Positions 1 to 8,716 of a DNA stretch of 64,000 bases are shown in pieces. The translations under genes and the position numbers were made by a program. The stretch spans positions 992,001 through 1,056,000 of the forward strand of contig JADKGN010000001.1 of assembly GCA_016722705.1 (NCBI GenBank), in the 5' to 3' direction. This DNA comes from Candidatus Dechloromonas phosphoritropha. GTDB lineage: Bacteria; Pseudomonadota; Gammaproteobacteria; Burkholderiales; Rhodocyclaceae. Position 1 is the stretch's first letter, and each line of letters opens with the position of its first letter. The notes below the pieces were generated by a model that did not search any database, was not told the DNA's origin, and saw only the letters and a program-made list of their open reading frames with translations.

Positions 1-1552
1 GCACCGTCACCCCCTGTTTAGCAAGCGCGTTGATACGCTGCCAGAACTCACGCCGCGCCAGCGGATCGACGCCCGAGGTCGGCTCGTCGAGGAAGAGTAT
101 CTCCGGCTGGTGCATCAGCGCGCAGGCCATGGCCAGGCGCTGCTTGTAGCCAAGTGGCAGGTCGGCGCTCAACTGGTCGGCAGACGCGGCCAGCTCGAAT
201 TCACTCAGCGCCCAGTCGAGACGCCGCTGGCGCGCTGCGCCCGTAAGGCCGTAGGCGCTGGCGAAGAATTCGAGGTTCTGGCCCACGCTCAAATTGCCGT
301 AAAGCGAGAATTTCTGCGACATATAGCCGATGCGTGCACGTGCCGCTGAAGCGGCGTGGCGCAGGTCGAGGCCGAGTACTTCAAGGTGGCCGGCGCTGGC
401 TGGCAGCAAGCCGCAGAGCATGCGGAACGTCGTGGTCTTGCCGGCGCCGTTTGCACCCAGGAGACCGAAGATCTCGCCACGGCGGATCTCGAAGTCAACG
501 CCATCAACTGCCCAAAAGTCGCCGAAGCGGCGGCGTAGGCCGGCGACGCGAATGACCGTCTCATCGGCGGCGGCGTCTGCCACCCGCAGTGCGCCATTCA
601 TCACCGCGACATGCGCCGAACCTCCCCGGCGTTCGCGTAGCAGGTCGACAAAGCCGTCCTCGAAGCGTGGCGGCGTTTCACGCACGACAATGTCGGCTAG
701 GCGGGTAAGTGAGCTGGGTAGGCGCGGCTCGGCGGTCACCAGCCGCACATGCTCGCCCTGCACCAGCACGTCGACGATGCCCTGCTGGCCATCGAGTTCG
801 CCTTGCAAGTCACGGGGCCGTACGCCCGGCCGCGACACCGCCCAGGTACGGCCGGCCATACGCGCACTGGTCGCGGAGGGCGGACCTTGATCGAGTATCC
901 GGCCGTCATGGAGCAGGATCACCTCGGCGCAGCGCTCGGCCTCGTCAAGATAGGCGGTCGATAACAGCACACTCATGCCTTCGCTCTTCACCAGCCGGTC
1001 GACAATCGTCCACAGCTCGCGGCGTGATACTGGATCGACGCCAACGGTTGGCTCGTCGAGCAGCAGCAGGCGTGGCGCTCGTACTAATGTGCAGGCGAGG
1101 CCAAGCTTCTGTTTCATGCCGCCAGACAGGCGCCCGGCCAAGCGTTTGGTGAACGGCGCCAGGCCGGTCATGCGCATCAGTTCGGCATAGCGCTCGGCGC
1201 GGGCTTGTCGCGGTACGCCTTGCAGGTCGGCGTAGAGATCCATGTTCTCCAGTACCGTCAGGTCCTCGTAGAGGCCGAAGCGCTGTGGCATGTAGCCGAG
1301 CGCGGCCTGCACCCGGAGAGCATCGCGCGTGGCGTCGAGGTCGAACACGGTAATTCTGCCGGCATCGGGCACGAGCAGGCCGGCGACCATGCGCATGAAC
1401 GTCGTCTTGCCTGCGCCATCGGGGCCGATGAGGCCGGTCACTACCCCGGACCGAACGCGCAGGCTGACGCTGTCGAGCGCGGTGACCTGCCGGCCACCAG
1501 TCTGGAAAGACTTACGCAATCCCTCGGCGATAAGAATGGCGTCGGTGGCCAT
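1..1552 (-). CDS. Fused double ABC ATPase (YbhF-like), partial
   Basis: Cytoplasmic ATPase of a putative drug or lipid exporter. The visible 517 codons hold two ABC domains in tandem. The first has Walker A GPDGAGKTT about 50 residues from the start; the second has GANGAGKTT near window position 450 and a Walker B ending LDEPTSGVDP close to the left edge. The gene runs off the window, so the H-loop end of domain 2 and anything after it are unseen. Its ATG overlaps the stop of the HlyD gene by one base (TGATG), implying translational coupling. The order TetR-HlyD-double ATPase matches E. coli cecR-ybhG-ybhF; RbbA, which carries a fused permease, is the alternative. Confidence 0.88.
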   Translation of the reverse strand, partial: MATDAILIAEGLRKSFQTGGRQVTALDSVSLRVRSGVVTGLIGPDGAGKTTFMRMVAGLLVPDAGRITVFDLDATRDALRVQAALGYMPQRFGLYEDLTVLENMDLYADLQGVPRQARAERYAELMRMTGLAPFTKRLAGRLSGGMKQKLGLACTLVRAPRLLLLDEPTVGVDPVSRRELWTIVDRLVKSEGMSVLLSTAYLDEAERCAEVILLHDGRILDQGPPSATSARMAGRTWAVSRPGVRPRDLQGELDGQQGIVDVLVQGEHVRLVTAEPRLPSSLTRLADIVVRETPPRFEDGFVDLLRERRGGSAHVAVMNGALRVADAAADETVIRVAGLRRRFGDFWAVDGVDFEIRRGEIFGLLGANGAGKTTTFRMLCGLLPASAGHLEVLGLDLRHAASAARARIGYMSQKFSLYGNLSVGQNLEFFASAYGLTGAARQRRLDWALSEFELAASADQLSADLPLGYKQRLAMACALMHQPEILFLDEPTSGVDPLARREFWQRINALAKQGVTV

Positions 1553-2577
1553 CACTTGACGTCGCTGCAAGGCGAGGTTGTCGATGCCATCTGATCATAG
1601 GCGATGGTCACCGTGACCGGCATTCCCTGGCGCAGCACCTCCTGGCCGTCACAGGCGAACACCCGTGCCTGGTAGACGAGACTGGTCCGTAGCTCGGCGG
1701 TCTCCACCGTCTTGGGCGTGAACTCCGCTGTCGGCGAAACGTAGCCAACCCAGCCGGCAACCTTGCGATCCGGATGGCTGTCGGTGGTGATGATTGCCCG
1801 CGCTCCTGGTGCGATCCGGCCAAGCGCCTGCTCCGGCAGGTAGACGCGTGCCCACACTGGATCAATCAGCGCCAGCGTGAGCACTGTTTTCTGCGGCGAC
1901 GCCATGTCGCCCGGTTCCAGCACACGGTTCTCGATGATGCCCGTATCCGGCGCATAGAGTTCGCCTTCCAAGATGTCATGGCTGAGGACGGCCACGGCGG
2001 CATCTTGCGCAGTCCGGTTCGCTTCGGCAGTGAGCACGTCTTCCTTGCGCGGGCCGAGTACCGCCAGGTGATGTGCTTCCTCTACGGCCTTGAGACGCTC
2101 TTGCGCCGCATCGAGCGCGTTCTTGGCGCTATCGGCTTGTTGTTGCGAGACGAAGTGCTTCGCCACTAGTTCGAGTTGGCGCTGGTAGACTTGGTGCGCG
2201 TCGTTGGCGGCTGCGCGGGCCGCATCGCGTTCGGCAGCAGCTTGCTTGATTTCCTCGGGTCGCGAGCCGGCCTTGAGCTTGGCCACCAGGCTGAGCTGGG
2301 CATCGTCCAGCGCCTTGGCCTGAGCCAAGGCGAGCCGCAGCCGCGTCGTGTCGAGCCGCGCCAGCAGTTGCCCCTTGTTCACGCGGTCCCCTTCGCGCAC
2401 CAGCACTTGGTCGATGCGGCCACTGGCGTTGAAGGCTAGCTCGACCTGACGGATGTCGATATTACCGTGCAGGACCAGTTCGGTTCCGGCATCACGGCGC
2501 CCCTCGTTAGCCCACCACACGCCGGCAGCCACCGCCACCCCTACGATCACGGGCACTGCCAGGAGCTTCTTGTTCAT
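1552..2577 (-). CDS. HlyD-family periplasmic adaptor (YbhG-like)
   Basis: Membrane-fusion adaptor linking an inner-membrane ABC exporter to the outer membrane. An N-terminal signal anchor (about residues 4-22) is followed by a lipoyl half (LHGNIDIRQVELAF), a long alpha-helical hairpin with heptads, and a C-terminal beta domain. The stretch SPTAEFTPKTVETAELRT is characteristic of YbhG. The ATG at 2577 is preferred, with AAAAGGG upstream; a TTG at 2595 in the same frame would overlap the TetR gene. It lies 14 bases after that gene and overlaps the ATPase start, so the three form one operon. Complete at 342 codons. Confidence 0.9.
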   Translation of the reverse strand: MNKKLLAVPVIVGVAVAAGVWWANEGRRDAGTELVLHGNIDIRQVELAFNASGRIDQVLVREGDRVNKGQLLARLDTTRLRLALAQAKALDDAQLSLVAKLKAGSRPEEIKQAAAERDAARAAANDAHQVYQRQLELVAKHFVSQQQADSAKNALDAAQERLKAVEEAHHLAVLGPRKEDVLTAEANRTAQDAAVAVLSHDILEGELYAPDTGIIENRVLEPGDMASPQKTVLTLALIDPVWARVYLPEQALGRIAPGARAIITTDSHPDRKVAGWVGYVSPTAEFTPKTVETAELRTSLVYQARVFACDGQEVLRQGMPVTVTIAYDQMASTTSPCSDVK

Positions 2578-2591
2578 GATCGATGCCCTTT

Positions 2592-3239
2592 TCAATTGTT
2601 CTTGTCCAAGCCGTTGAACAGCAAGTCCAGATGTGCGTCGAGATGGCGACGAAAGTCGAGCCGATTCGACTCGAAGGCCTCGAAGCTATGCTTCCAGATG
2701 ATTGCCAGCAAGAGAGGTGCGATGACGATACGCCAGACGTAATCGGCATCGACGGGCCGAAACTCGCCTGACGCCGCGCCCCGTTCGAGCAGGCTGACAA
2801 TCAGGGTGCGGCCGCGCCGGATTACTTCGTCATGGTAGAAGCGCGCCAACTCGGGAAAGTTTCCCGCTTCGGCGATCACCAACTTCGGAATGCCCGACAG
2901 CGGCGAACTGGCAACGCGCTGTACGAAGGCTGTCAGCAGCTGAGTTAATTGGGCGCGCGCACCCTCAGGCGCGCCGAGACGCCGCGCTGCCATTTCGTCG
3001 AAGCCAGCGATAAGCGAGTGGCGCACCACTGCCTTGAACAGTTCCAGCTTGTTTTCGTAGTAACGGTACAGCGTAGCTTTGGCAACGCCGGCGCGTGCGG
3101 CAACCTCCTCAAGCCGAGTTGCGGCAAAGCCGCGCTCGACGAACAGCGCCAAGGCGGCGTCGAGCAACTCTTGCGGGCGGGCATCGGCACGCCGCTGCCA
3201 ACGCGGCGAGGCGGAACAAGCGGACATCGGGCGAATCAC
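2592..3239 (-). CDS. TetR-family transcriptional repressor
   Basis: Likely autorepressor of the export operon. The N-terminal TetR helix-turn-helix is clear (LLDAALALFVERGFAATR, then AGVAKATLYRYYENK, residues about 25-70), followed by an all-helical ligand-binding domain with the motif AEAGNFPELARFYHDEV. The start is the GTG at 3239 or the ATG at 3227; neither has a strong ribosome site. It is first gene of the operon, with a palindromic site and promoter just upstream. Role by position resembles CecR, but the effector domain is not obviously CecR-like, so no symbol is given. Confidence 0.88.
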   Translation of the reverse strand: MIRPMSACSASPRWQRRADARPQELLDAALALFVERGFAATRLEEVAARAGVAKATLYRYYENKLELFKAVVRHSLIAGFDEMAARRLGAPEGARAQLTQLLTAFVQRVASSPLSGIPKLVIAEAGNFPELARFYHDEVIRRGRTLIVSLLERGAASGEFRPVDADYVWRIVIAPLLLAIIWKHSFEAFESNRLDFRRHLDAHLDLLFNGLDKNN

Positions 3240-3246
3240 TAATAAT

Positions 3247-3289
3247 TGACTGGTAAGTCATTTATAGCGACCTTGCGCGTCAATTGCAA
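3247..3289 (-). promoter_or_regulatory. Promoter and TetR operator
   Basis: On the minus strand TTGCAA (3289-3284) and TATAAA (3266-3261) are 17 bases apart, a good -35/-10 pair. Immediately downstream lies the inverted repeat TGACT-GGTA-AGTCA (3260-3247), where transcription would start. Position over the initiation site suggests repression by the TetR product. Seen in sequence; binding is inferred. Confidence 0.6.
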
Positions 3290-3317
3290 CCCCTGCCATG
3301 CCATGGCAGGCAATTAG

Positions 3318-5039
3318 CCCGGATGTTTCATAAACCCGCCGCGCGATGTCAATGTCGTGCCATTCCAGCCGTGATGCGAGTCAGCTTGCTGCGAATTTTG
3401 CTGCCAACCCGCCACGATCGGCCAAATACCCCAACTTTTGGGCATCACACCCTGCCGCCATCGATCCCTGGACAGAGCGCTGGCGAGACCTCACCTCCGC
3501 TCAAGCGGATTCGAGTCGGCAGCATGAGACGGCGTCGCCGAGTCGATCAGGCCGGCGCCGGCGGGCGCGGGACGAGGTAAAGCAACTCGGTCACCCGCGC
3601 CAGCACCCCTTCATCGGACACGACGTAGGCAAGGACAGCTTGATCCGATCCTTGTACTGCACCACGCGCACCGCCAACTTAAAGAGTTTCAGGATAATCG
3701 ACAGCGGTTGCGCCTTGGCCAGTTCCGTATGCACCAGCGTGTTCTCGCGCAAGCCGTGAATCAACCCATACGCCGCACACGAATAGAACAGCCGCAGGTG
3801 ATTGGCGAGGAAGGCATGATCGGAGGTCCGGTCACTGGCCAAGTCGTTCTTCACCGCCTTGATGAAGTTCTCGTCCTGCCCTCGAGCACAGTACAGCTCT
3901 TTGTAAAGCACATCAGGCGTCGGGTCGGACAGCGAGGTCACCACGTACCGCGGGTTGTCACCCAAGGCCATCACCTCGGCCTTGACCACCACGCGGTAAG
4001 CCTTGGGCCACGAGCCCGCCTGATACTCGATATCGTCGTACAGTCGTGTCGCCGCAGGCTCGGCGTTCCCCAGGCGCTGGGCGTTGGCGCTGTGTGTCTG
4101 GTGCAGCGCACGGGCTTTCTTCAGCAGCGGCTCGGCCTTGGGCGAGAGCACCTGGTTGCCGGCCAGGCCGAAGAGAAAGTCCAGATGCGGATCGGACTCG
4201 CACAAGGTCATCAGTTCGGGATTCGCGAAGTGACCATCCCCGCGCAGCAGGATGTGGGTCTCGGGCCAGGCCTGGCGGAGCAGGTGCAGCACGCGCTTGA
4301 TGATGACCGCATTCTCTTTACCGGTGGGACGCTTGCCCGGACGCAGGACGGCGGTGATCAGCTTCCCGGAGAGTCCTTCGAAGAGGAACAACGGCAGGTA
4401 GCAATGATTGCCGTAGTGGTGGTTGTAGAACGCCAGTTCCTGCTGCCCGTGAGTGGCATCCTCAGAGTGATCCATATCCAGCACGATCACGGCAGGCGCT
4501 TGGGCGTAGCTGGCGATGAAGGCGTCGACGAAGCTTTTGGCCAGGCGGTAAATGTCTTTGCGCGATACGCTGTTCTCGAGCCGGGAGAGCGTGGGGCCGG
4601 AGGCCAGGTCATTTCCCTCGCCCAGCGGGGCACGACCGACCGCCAGTTTGAACAGCGGATCGCGCCGCAGCGTGTTGGCGTCATTACCGTCGGCGTAGCC
4701 GCTGGCGGTCTGGAATATCCGCTGACGAAGCAGGTCGGCCAGCGGATGGTCAATGTACGAGGCGTGGCGTTTGTCGTGAATCGCGCTGACCAGGCGGGGA
4801 ATCAGGCCGATTTGCAGGTCGATGCCACGCAACAGGAGTGCGCCAAAGTCGGAGGACATCGCCCCGCCGTCAAACTCTGCCCGGATCGTAAATCCGGCGC
4901 TGGCGGGAAAGCGAAGCTGGGTTGGGATAGAATTGTCCATGGGCGGTCTCGTTTAGGCTTCTTACGAAGCGTTATTGGCGTAACCCCAATTATATCAATG
5001 GGTTAAACGAGATTCGCCTGCTTTTATGAAAAATTCGGG
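3318..5039 (-). mobile_element. IS1380-family element, complete
   Basis: A 1,722-bp element with imperfect terminal inverted repeats (CCCGGATGTTTCATAAA at the left, CCCGAATTTTTCATAAA read inward from the right). It is flanked by a 4-bp direct repeat, TTAG, at 3314-3317 and 5040-5043, which suits the family. It carries one transposase gene. About 270 bp between the left end and the transposase stop hold no gene. Confidence 0.85.
3591..4940 (-). CDS. IS1380-family transposase
   Basis: DDE transposase of the surrounding IS1380 element, 449 residues, typical full length. Family-like stretches include VIVLDMDHSEDATHG (first catalytic Asp region, about residue 155), ILLRGDGHFANPELM (second Asp) and the C-terminal YCARGQDENFIKAVKNDL block with the acidic residue. 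No frameshift or internal stop, so it may still be active. The start codon ATG at 4940 gives the usual N-terminus. Confidence 0.9.
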   Translation of the reverse strand: MDNSIPTQLRFPASAGFTIRAEFDGGAMSSDFGALLLRGIDLQIGLIPRLVSAIHDKRHASYIDHPLADLLRQRIFQTASGYADGNDANTLRRDPLFKLAVGRAPLGEGNDLASGPTLSRLENSVSRKDIYRLAKSFVDAFIASYAQAPAVIVLDMDHSEDATHGQQELAFYNHHYGNHCYLPLFLFEGLSGKLITAVLRPGKRPTGKENAVIIKRVLHLLRQAWPETHILLRGDGHFANPELMTLCESDPHLDFLFGLAGNQVLSPKAEPLLKKARALHQTHSANAQRLGNAEPAATRLYDDIEYQAGSWPKAYRVVVKAEVMALGDNPRYVVTSLSDPTPDVLYKELYCARGQDENFIKAVKNDLASDRTSDHAFLANHLRLFYSCAAYGLIHGLRENTLVHTELAKAQPLSIILKLFKLAVRVVQYKDRIKLSLPTSCPMKGCWRG

Positions 5040-5085
5040 TTAGAGGTTGTCGCAGACAGCGGGAAATACAGCCCACCAAGTGCTC

Positions 5086-5190
5086 TTAAATTCGCACCAA
5101 ATGCTCCCGCAAGAAATCAATGAAGCGCTGGGTCTTCGCGGGCAACAGGCGAGTCTCGGTAATGGCGTAGACGGGTACCAGCGGCGACCT
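5086..5190 (-). pseudogene. LysR-family regulator, C-terminal remnant
   Basis: About 35 codons matching the end of a LysR effector domain (PLVPVYAITETRLLPAK then FIDFLREHL, stop at 5086). The typical pattern is a proline-loop followed by PAKxRxFIDFL. The rest of the gene is absent: at about 5190 the sequence changes abruptly into an aroG fragment on the other strand. Too short to function. Confidence 0.6.
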
Positions 5191-5683
5191 CGGTGTCGCG
5201 GTCAATGCCATCCTGTCGGCCTCCAAGCCGCATTCCTTCCTCGGCATCAACGGCCAGGGCCGCGTTGCCGTCGTCCGTACCCGCGGCAACCGCCATGGCC
5301 ACATCGTCCTGCGCGGCGGTGACGGCCGCCCGAACTACGACACCGTATCCATCGCGATGGTCGAGCAGGCGTTGACCAAGGCCGGGCTGCCAAACAACAT
5401 CGTTGTCGACTGCTCGCACGCCAACAGCTTCAAGAAGCCGGAACTGCAGCCGCTGGTCATGGCCGACATCGTCAACCAGGTCCGCCTCGGCAACAAGTCG
5501 CTGATCGGCGTCATGATCGAGTCCAATATCGAAGCCGGCAACCAGCCGATCCCCGTCGACCTCAGCCAGCTCCGTTACGGCTGCTCGGTTACCGACGCCT
5601 GCGTCGACTGGGATACCACCGAGAAAATGATCCGCGACGCCGCCGTGCTGCTGCGCGACGTGCTGCCGGAACGGATGGCCTGA
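5186..5683 (+). pseudogene. aroG: DAHP synthase C-terminal fragment
   Basis: Encodes the last 166 or so residues of a class I 3-deoxy-D-arabino-heptulosonate 7-phosphate synthase (first step of aromatic amino acid synthesis). Recognisable blocks are PHSFLGINGQGRVAVVRTRG, HIVLRGGDGRPNYD, VDCSHANSFKKPE, GVMIESNIEAGNQ and YGCSVTDACVDWDTTE. The N-terminal half, with the phosphoenolpyruvate-binding strands, is missing, so this is a remnant joined directly to the LysR fragment. An ATG at 5357 keeps part of it open but is unlikely to give a working enzyme. Confidence 0.85.
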
Positions 5684-5693
5684 GAAAAAGACG

Positions 5694-5954
5694 ATGCCAA
5701 CTATCAGCCAGTCTTTCGGTATCGTGATTCAGATGTTCTGGCGGGAACATTTACCTTCTTACTTTCATGCACTGTATGGCGAACGCGAGGCGCTGGTAAA
5801 CATTTGAACGCTGGAGGTAATCGCTGGCAGCCTGCCCCGGCGGGCGATGAATCTGACAATAGAATGGGCGATCGAACACCGACATGAACTGACGGAGGAT
5901 TGGGATTTATGCCAAGCCAGACAACAGCCCAGGAAAATTCGGCCGCTGGAGTAA
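5694..5954 (+). pseudogene. DUF4160 protein with internal stop
   Basis: An 87-codon frame resembling DUF4160 proteins: MPTISQSFGIVIQMFWREH, then SYFHALYGEREALVNI, then LEVIAGSLPRRAMNLTIEWA. A TGA at 5805-5807 interrupts the frame after codon 37; the reading frame on both sides is otherwise intact, which suggests a single change, for example CGA to TGA. It overlaps the downstream DUF2442 gene by 46 bases, the usual arrangement of these pairs. DUF4160/DUF2442 pairs are often discussed as toxin-antitoxin-like; that role is inference. Confidence 0.7.
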
Positions 5955-6259
5955 TTCCTGCCGCGCCATGGCGTATCCAGGCTGTTTCAGTCCTGCCGGA
6001 TCATCGGCTCGCCCTGACCTTCCGCGACGGCTCGTCAGGCATTGCCGCTCTTTCAGCGATAAAAACAAGCACGAACCCCGGCATCTACGCTCCTCTGGCT
6101 AGTGCAGATTTTTTCGCACAGGTCCGGATTGAACTTGGCGTACTCATCTGGCCTAATGGCGCAGACCTTGATCCGGCCTGGCTGCATGAGGATTTATCTG
6201 CCGACAAAACGTGGGCTGTCCCGAATGGCACTTACTTAAGCCCCAACATACTGATGTAA
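5909..6259 (+). CDS. DUF2442 protein, C-terminus rewritten by IS4
   Basis: Small protein of the DUF2442 family (key stretch PGIYAPLASADFFAQVRIE and LIWPNGADLDPAWLHE). The ATG at 5909 has GGAGG ten bases upstream. An IS4 element enters after the codons for TWAVP: the present frame continues into the element for ten residues and stops at 6259. Removing the element and one target copy restores TWAVPF-stop, with the TAA at 7748-7750, so only the last residue was lost and the protein may still be functional. Partner of the DUF4160 frame just upstream. Confidence 0.75.
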   Translation: MPSQTTAQENSAAGVIPAAPWRIQAVSVLPDHRLALTFRDGSSGIAALSAIKTSTNPGIYAPLASADFFAQVRIELGVLIWPNGADLDPAWLHEDLSADKTWAVPNGTYLSPNILM

Positions 6260-7732
6260 TTGATAAAGCAGGCTGAATCGACGCGTGATAAGTTGGAGTC
6301 GCCAAACACCCGACTGTCACCCGAGGAATCAGCCCCAATGCATGCTACTCACAAAGCCATCACCCGGCAACGTCACGCGATTTCGGCGAAGGCCAACAGC
6401 GTAGATGCCCACGCGTTTTTCGATCTATTGACTGGGCCGGAACTCTTCGATGCCGTGGAGTTGGCCTTGCCGCCGCACCGAGAGCGACTGTTTCCGCCCA
6501 CTGAAACGCTATCGATGTTTTTGGCGCAAGCCCTCAGCGCCGACCGCTCCTGCCAACGCGCCGTCAATGAAGGGGCGATCAAGCGCCTGATCGCCGGACT
6601 CACGCCCTGCAGCTCCCATACCGGCGCCTACTGCCGGGCTCGCCAACGCGTGCCGACGTCGATGGTCAGTACCTTGACCCATCAGACCGGGCAATGGCTA
6701 ACGGCCCATGCCCCGGCGGCATGGCACTGGCGGGGGCGTCCGGTACGATTGGTGGATGGGGCCACGGTGATCATGCCCGATACTGACGCCAATCAGGCCG
6801 ACTTCCCGCAGCCCGGTAGCCAGAAGGCTGGATTGGGATTCCCGCAATGCCGGATCGTCGGCCTGATCTGCCTGGGCAGCGGTGCTGTGCTCAATGCCGC
6901 GATCAGCGCCTGTCGCGGCAAAGGCAGCGACGAGCAGTCCTTGCTGCGCCGCCAGATCGACACCTTGGTGCGCGGCGATGTGCTGGTGGGCGATGCGTTC
7001 TTTGCCACCTACTTCCTGCTCTGCGCGCTGATCGAGCGAGGGGTTGATGCCGTCTTTGAACAACACGGATCACGCCAACGCACCACCGATTATTGCCTCG
7101 GCCAGCGACTGGGGGAGCGTGACCACCTGCTGGTTTTATCCAAACCAGGCATCAAGCCAGACTGGATGTCTCAGGAGGATTACGCGCAGGCACCGGCCAG
7201 TGTCACGGTTCGCGAGCTTCGGGCGGGGGGCAAGACACTCGTCACGACCTTTCTGTGTCCAAAGCAAACATCCAAGGAGGCCATCAAACGCCTGTATCGG
7301 GATCGCTGGCATGTTGAACTTGATCTGCGCAACATCAAGACCACCTTGGGCATGGAGCAACTGGGCTGCCAAACGCCAGCCATGGCCGTGAAGGAAATCT
7401 GGGTCTATCTGCTCGCCTACAATTTGATCCGCTTGATGATGGCTCAAGCGGCGCTACAAAGCGGCCTCTTGCCCCGTCAGTTGAGCTTCAAGCATGCCGT
7501 GCAAGTCTGGCTCGCCTGGGCGCCTCATGCCTATCATGGTGGCATCGCACACCCCAGCCAACTCTTCGCCCTCATTGCCCAGCAAACCGTCGGCAATCGC
7601 CCAGGCCGCATCGAGCCTCGTGCCCTCAAGCGACGCCGCAATGCCTACCCATTATTGATGAGACCACGCCCTATGGCACGGGAGGATATCCAGCGCCATG
7701 GGCACCCAAAAAAGCTTAAGTAAGTGCCATTC
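6223..7732 (+). mobile_element. IS4-family element (group A, copy 1)
   Basis: A 1,510-bp element with perfect 18-bp terminal inverted repeats beginning GAATGGCACTTACTTAAG. It is flanked by the 11-bp direct repeat TGGGCTGTCCC at 6212-6222 and 7733-7743. A second, diverged copy with the same ends lies at 54045-55551. Inserted at the very end of the DUF2442 gene. Confidence 0.93.
6260..7723 (+). CDS. IS4-family transposase (group A)
   Basis: DDE transposase of the enclosing element, 487 residues. Catalytic regions: LVDGATVIMPDT, GDAFFATYFLLCALIERG, and YRDRWHVELDLRNIKTTLG, the YREK-type box with the glutamate. Compared with the copy at 54 kb, where the gene opens ATG CAA ATG ATG, this copy reads ATG TAA TTG ATA, so the normal start is lost and initiation would need TTG at 6260 or an internal ATG. 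The rest of the frame is intact. Expression may be reduced. Confidence 0.85.
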   Translation: MIKQAESTRDKLESPNTRLSPEESAPMHATHKAITRQRHAISAKANSVDAHAFFDLLTGPELFDAVELALPPHRERLFPPTETLSMFLAQALSADRSCQRAVNEGAIKRLIAGLTPCSSHTGAYCRARQRVPTSMVSTLTHQTGQWLTAHAPAAWHWRGRPVRLVDGATVIMPDTDANQADFPQPGSQKAGLGFPQCRIVGLICLGSGAVLNAAISACRGKGSDEQSLLRRQIDTLVRGDVLVGDAFFATYFLLCALIERGVDAVFEQHGSRQRTTDYCLGQRLGERDHLLVLSKPGIKPDWMSQEDYAQAPASVTVRELRAGGKTLVTTFLCPKQTSKEAIKRLYRDRWHVELDLRNIKTTLGMEQLGCQTPAMAVKEIWVYLLAYNLIRLMMAQAALQSGLLPRQLSFKHAVQVWLAWAPHAYHGGIAHPSQLFALIAQQTVGNRPGRIEPRALKRRRNAYPLLMRPRPMAREDIQRHGHPKKLK

Positions 7733-7759
7733 TGGGCTGTCCCGTTTTAATTGAAACTG

Positions 7760-7785
7760 CCCCAAGGCGCCATTGGCGCCCGGGG
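7760..7785. terminator. Hairpin between convergent genes
   Basis: CCCC-AA-GGCGCC-ATT-GGCGCC-C-GGGG forms a strong stem with a three-base loop between the DUF2442 gene and the autotransporter 3' end. No long T run follows on either side, so it is a weak terminator or a bidirectional one. Confidence 0.45.
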
Positions 7786-7802
7786 TCTTGCGGGCTAGTT
7801 AA

Positions 7803-8318
7803 TCAGAACGCCAACTGATACCGTGCATTCAGCCAGACATTGGGCGATTCGCCACGGGTCGCGCCGTTCACCATGACGACAGCCTTGCCGTTGCCGAGCA
7901 TCGTTTCAGCACCGATACTGGCACGCATCCAGGTCTGGTCGTAGCTGGTGCCGGCGAAGCTGAAGTTGAAACCGCCGGGCCCGAGCAGTTCGCCATTGAC
8001 ATTTGAAGCATTGTCCTGGAAGCGGTGTACCCCTTCGACCGCGCCCAGCAGACGGGTCTTCTTACCCATATCCAGTGGATAAGTACCATTGACACCGATC
8101 CGCAGATCGGTGACGTTGTCGGTGCGGCTGTTGTACGCTACCGGGAAACCGCCGCCGGTTTCCGTGTAGCCATTCATATTCGCCCGGGCATACGACAGTT
8201 CGCCATACGGGTTCAGTTGCGGGGCGGCAGGATCGGCCAGAGCCTCCCATTCGACCCGGGCGCGCAACGCCCAGATGGTCGTGCCAGGCGACCCGGTAGA
8301 CGACGTGGCGGTGCCGGC
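7803..8318 (-). pseudogene. Autotransporter C-terminal barrel fragment
   Basis: The last 170 or so residues of an outer-membrane autotransporter barrel: amphipathic strands such as LNPYGELSYARANMNGY, DLRIGVNGTYPLDMGKK and WMRASIGAETMLGNGKAVV, ending WLNARYQLAF. The terminal Phe and alternating aromatic pattern are the outer-membrane assembly signature. The gene is cut at 8318 by the IS66 element. Its N-terminal part lies beyond the element at 10711-11157. A 12-strand barrel needs about 250-280 residues, so part of the barrel and all of the passenger link are missing. Confidence 0.75.
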
Positions 8319-8407
8319 GTAACCGGTAACTCTGCGGCGTTCTTTCCAGCGCCGATCGTGCTGTCGACAATGTCCTCCTCGAATCACGAAACGCGGAGGA
8401 GGCCAGG

Positions 8408-8716
8408 ATGGCCAAGGCAGGGGAAGGGTCGCGGGTGCGGCGTAGCGCGAGCGAATGGGAGGCGTTGCTGTCGCGATTTCCGGGCAGCGGTTTGAACGTT
8501 GCGACCTTCTGCAAACGCGAAGGGATCAGCGATACCAGCTTCCATCGCTGGCGCACACGTCTGGGCATCGCCCTCGACAGTCAGGACAAGGCCAGCGGCC
8601 AGCCGGCCACCTTCGTCGACGTCGGCCCTCTGAGCACAACCACGGCGACGCCCGCTCGTTTCCACCTCACCCTCGACCTCGGCGGCGGCCTGATCCTGCA
8701 GCCGGAGCGCCGCTGA
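8408..8716 (+). CDS. tnpA: IS66 accessory protein TnpA
   Basis: First gene of the IS66 element, 102 residues. It contains a helix-turn-helix with LNVATFCKREGISDTSFHRW followed by RTRLG, as in IS66 OrfA proteins that bind DNA and are required with TnpB for transposition. Its stop overlaps the tnpB start (TGATG), so translation is coupled. Intact. Confidence 0.85.
   Translation: MAKAGEGSRVRRSASEWEALLSRFPGSGLNVATFCKREGISDTSFHRWRTRLGIALDSQDKASGQPATFVDVGPLSTTTATPARFHLTLDLGGGLILQPERR

Noticed and set aside
8319..8326. Possible 8-bp target duplication of IS66 (GTAACCGG/CCGGTTAC)
   Set aside because: These are inverted, not direct, and belong to the element's own terminal repeats; the true flanking 8-mers do not match.
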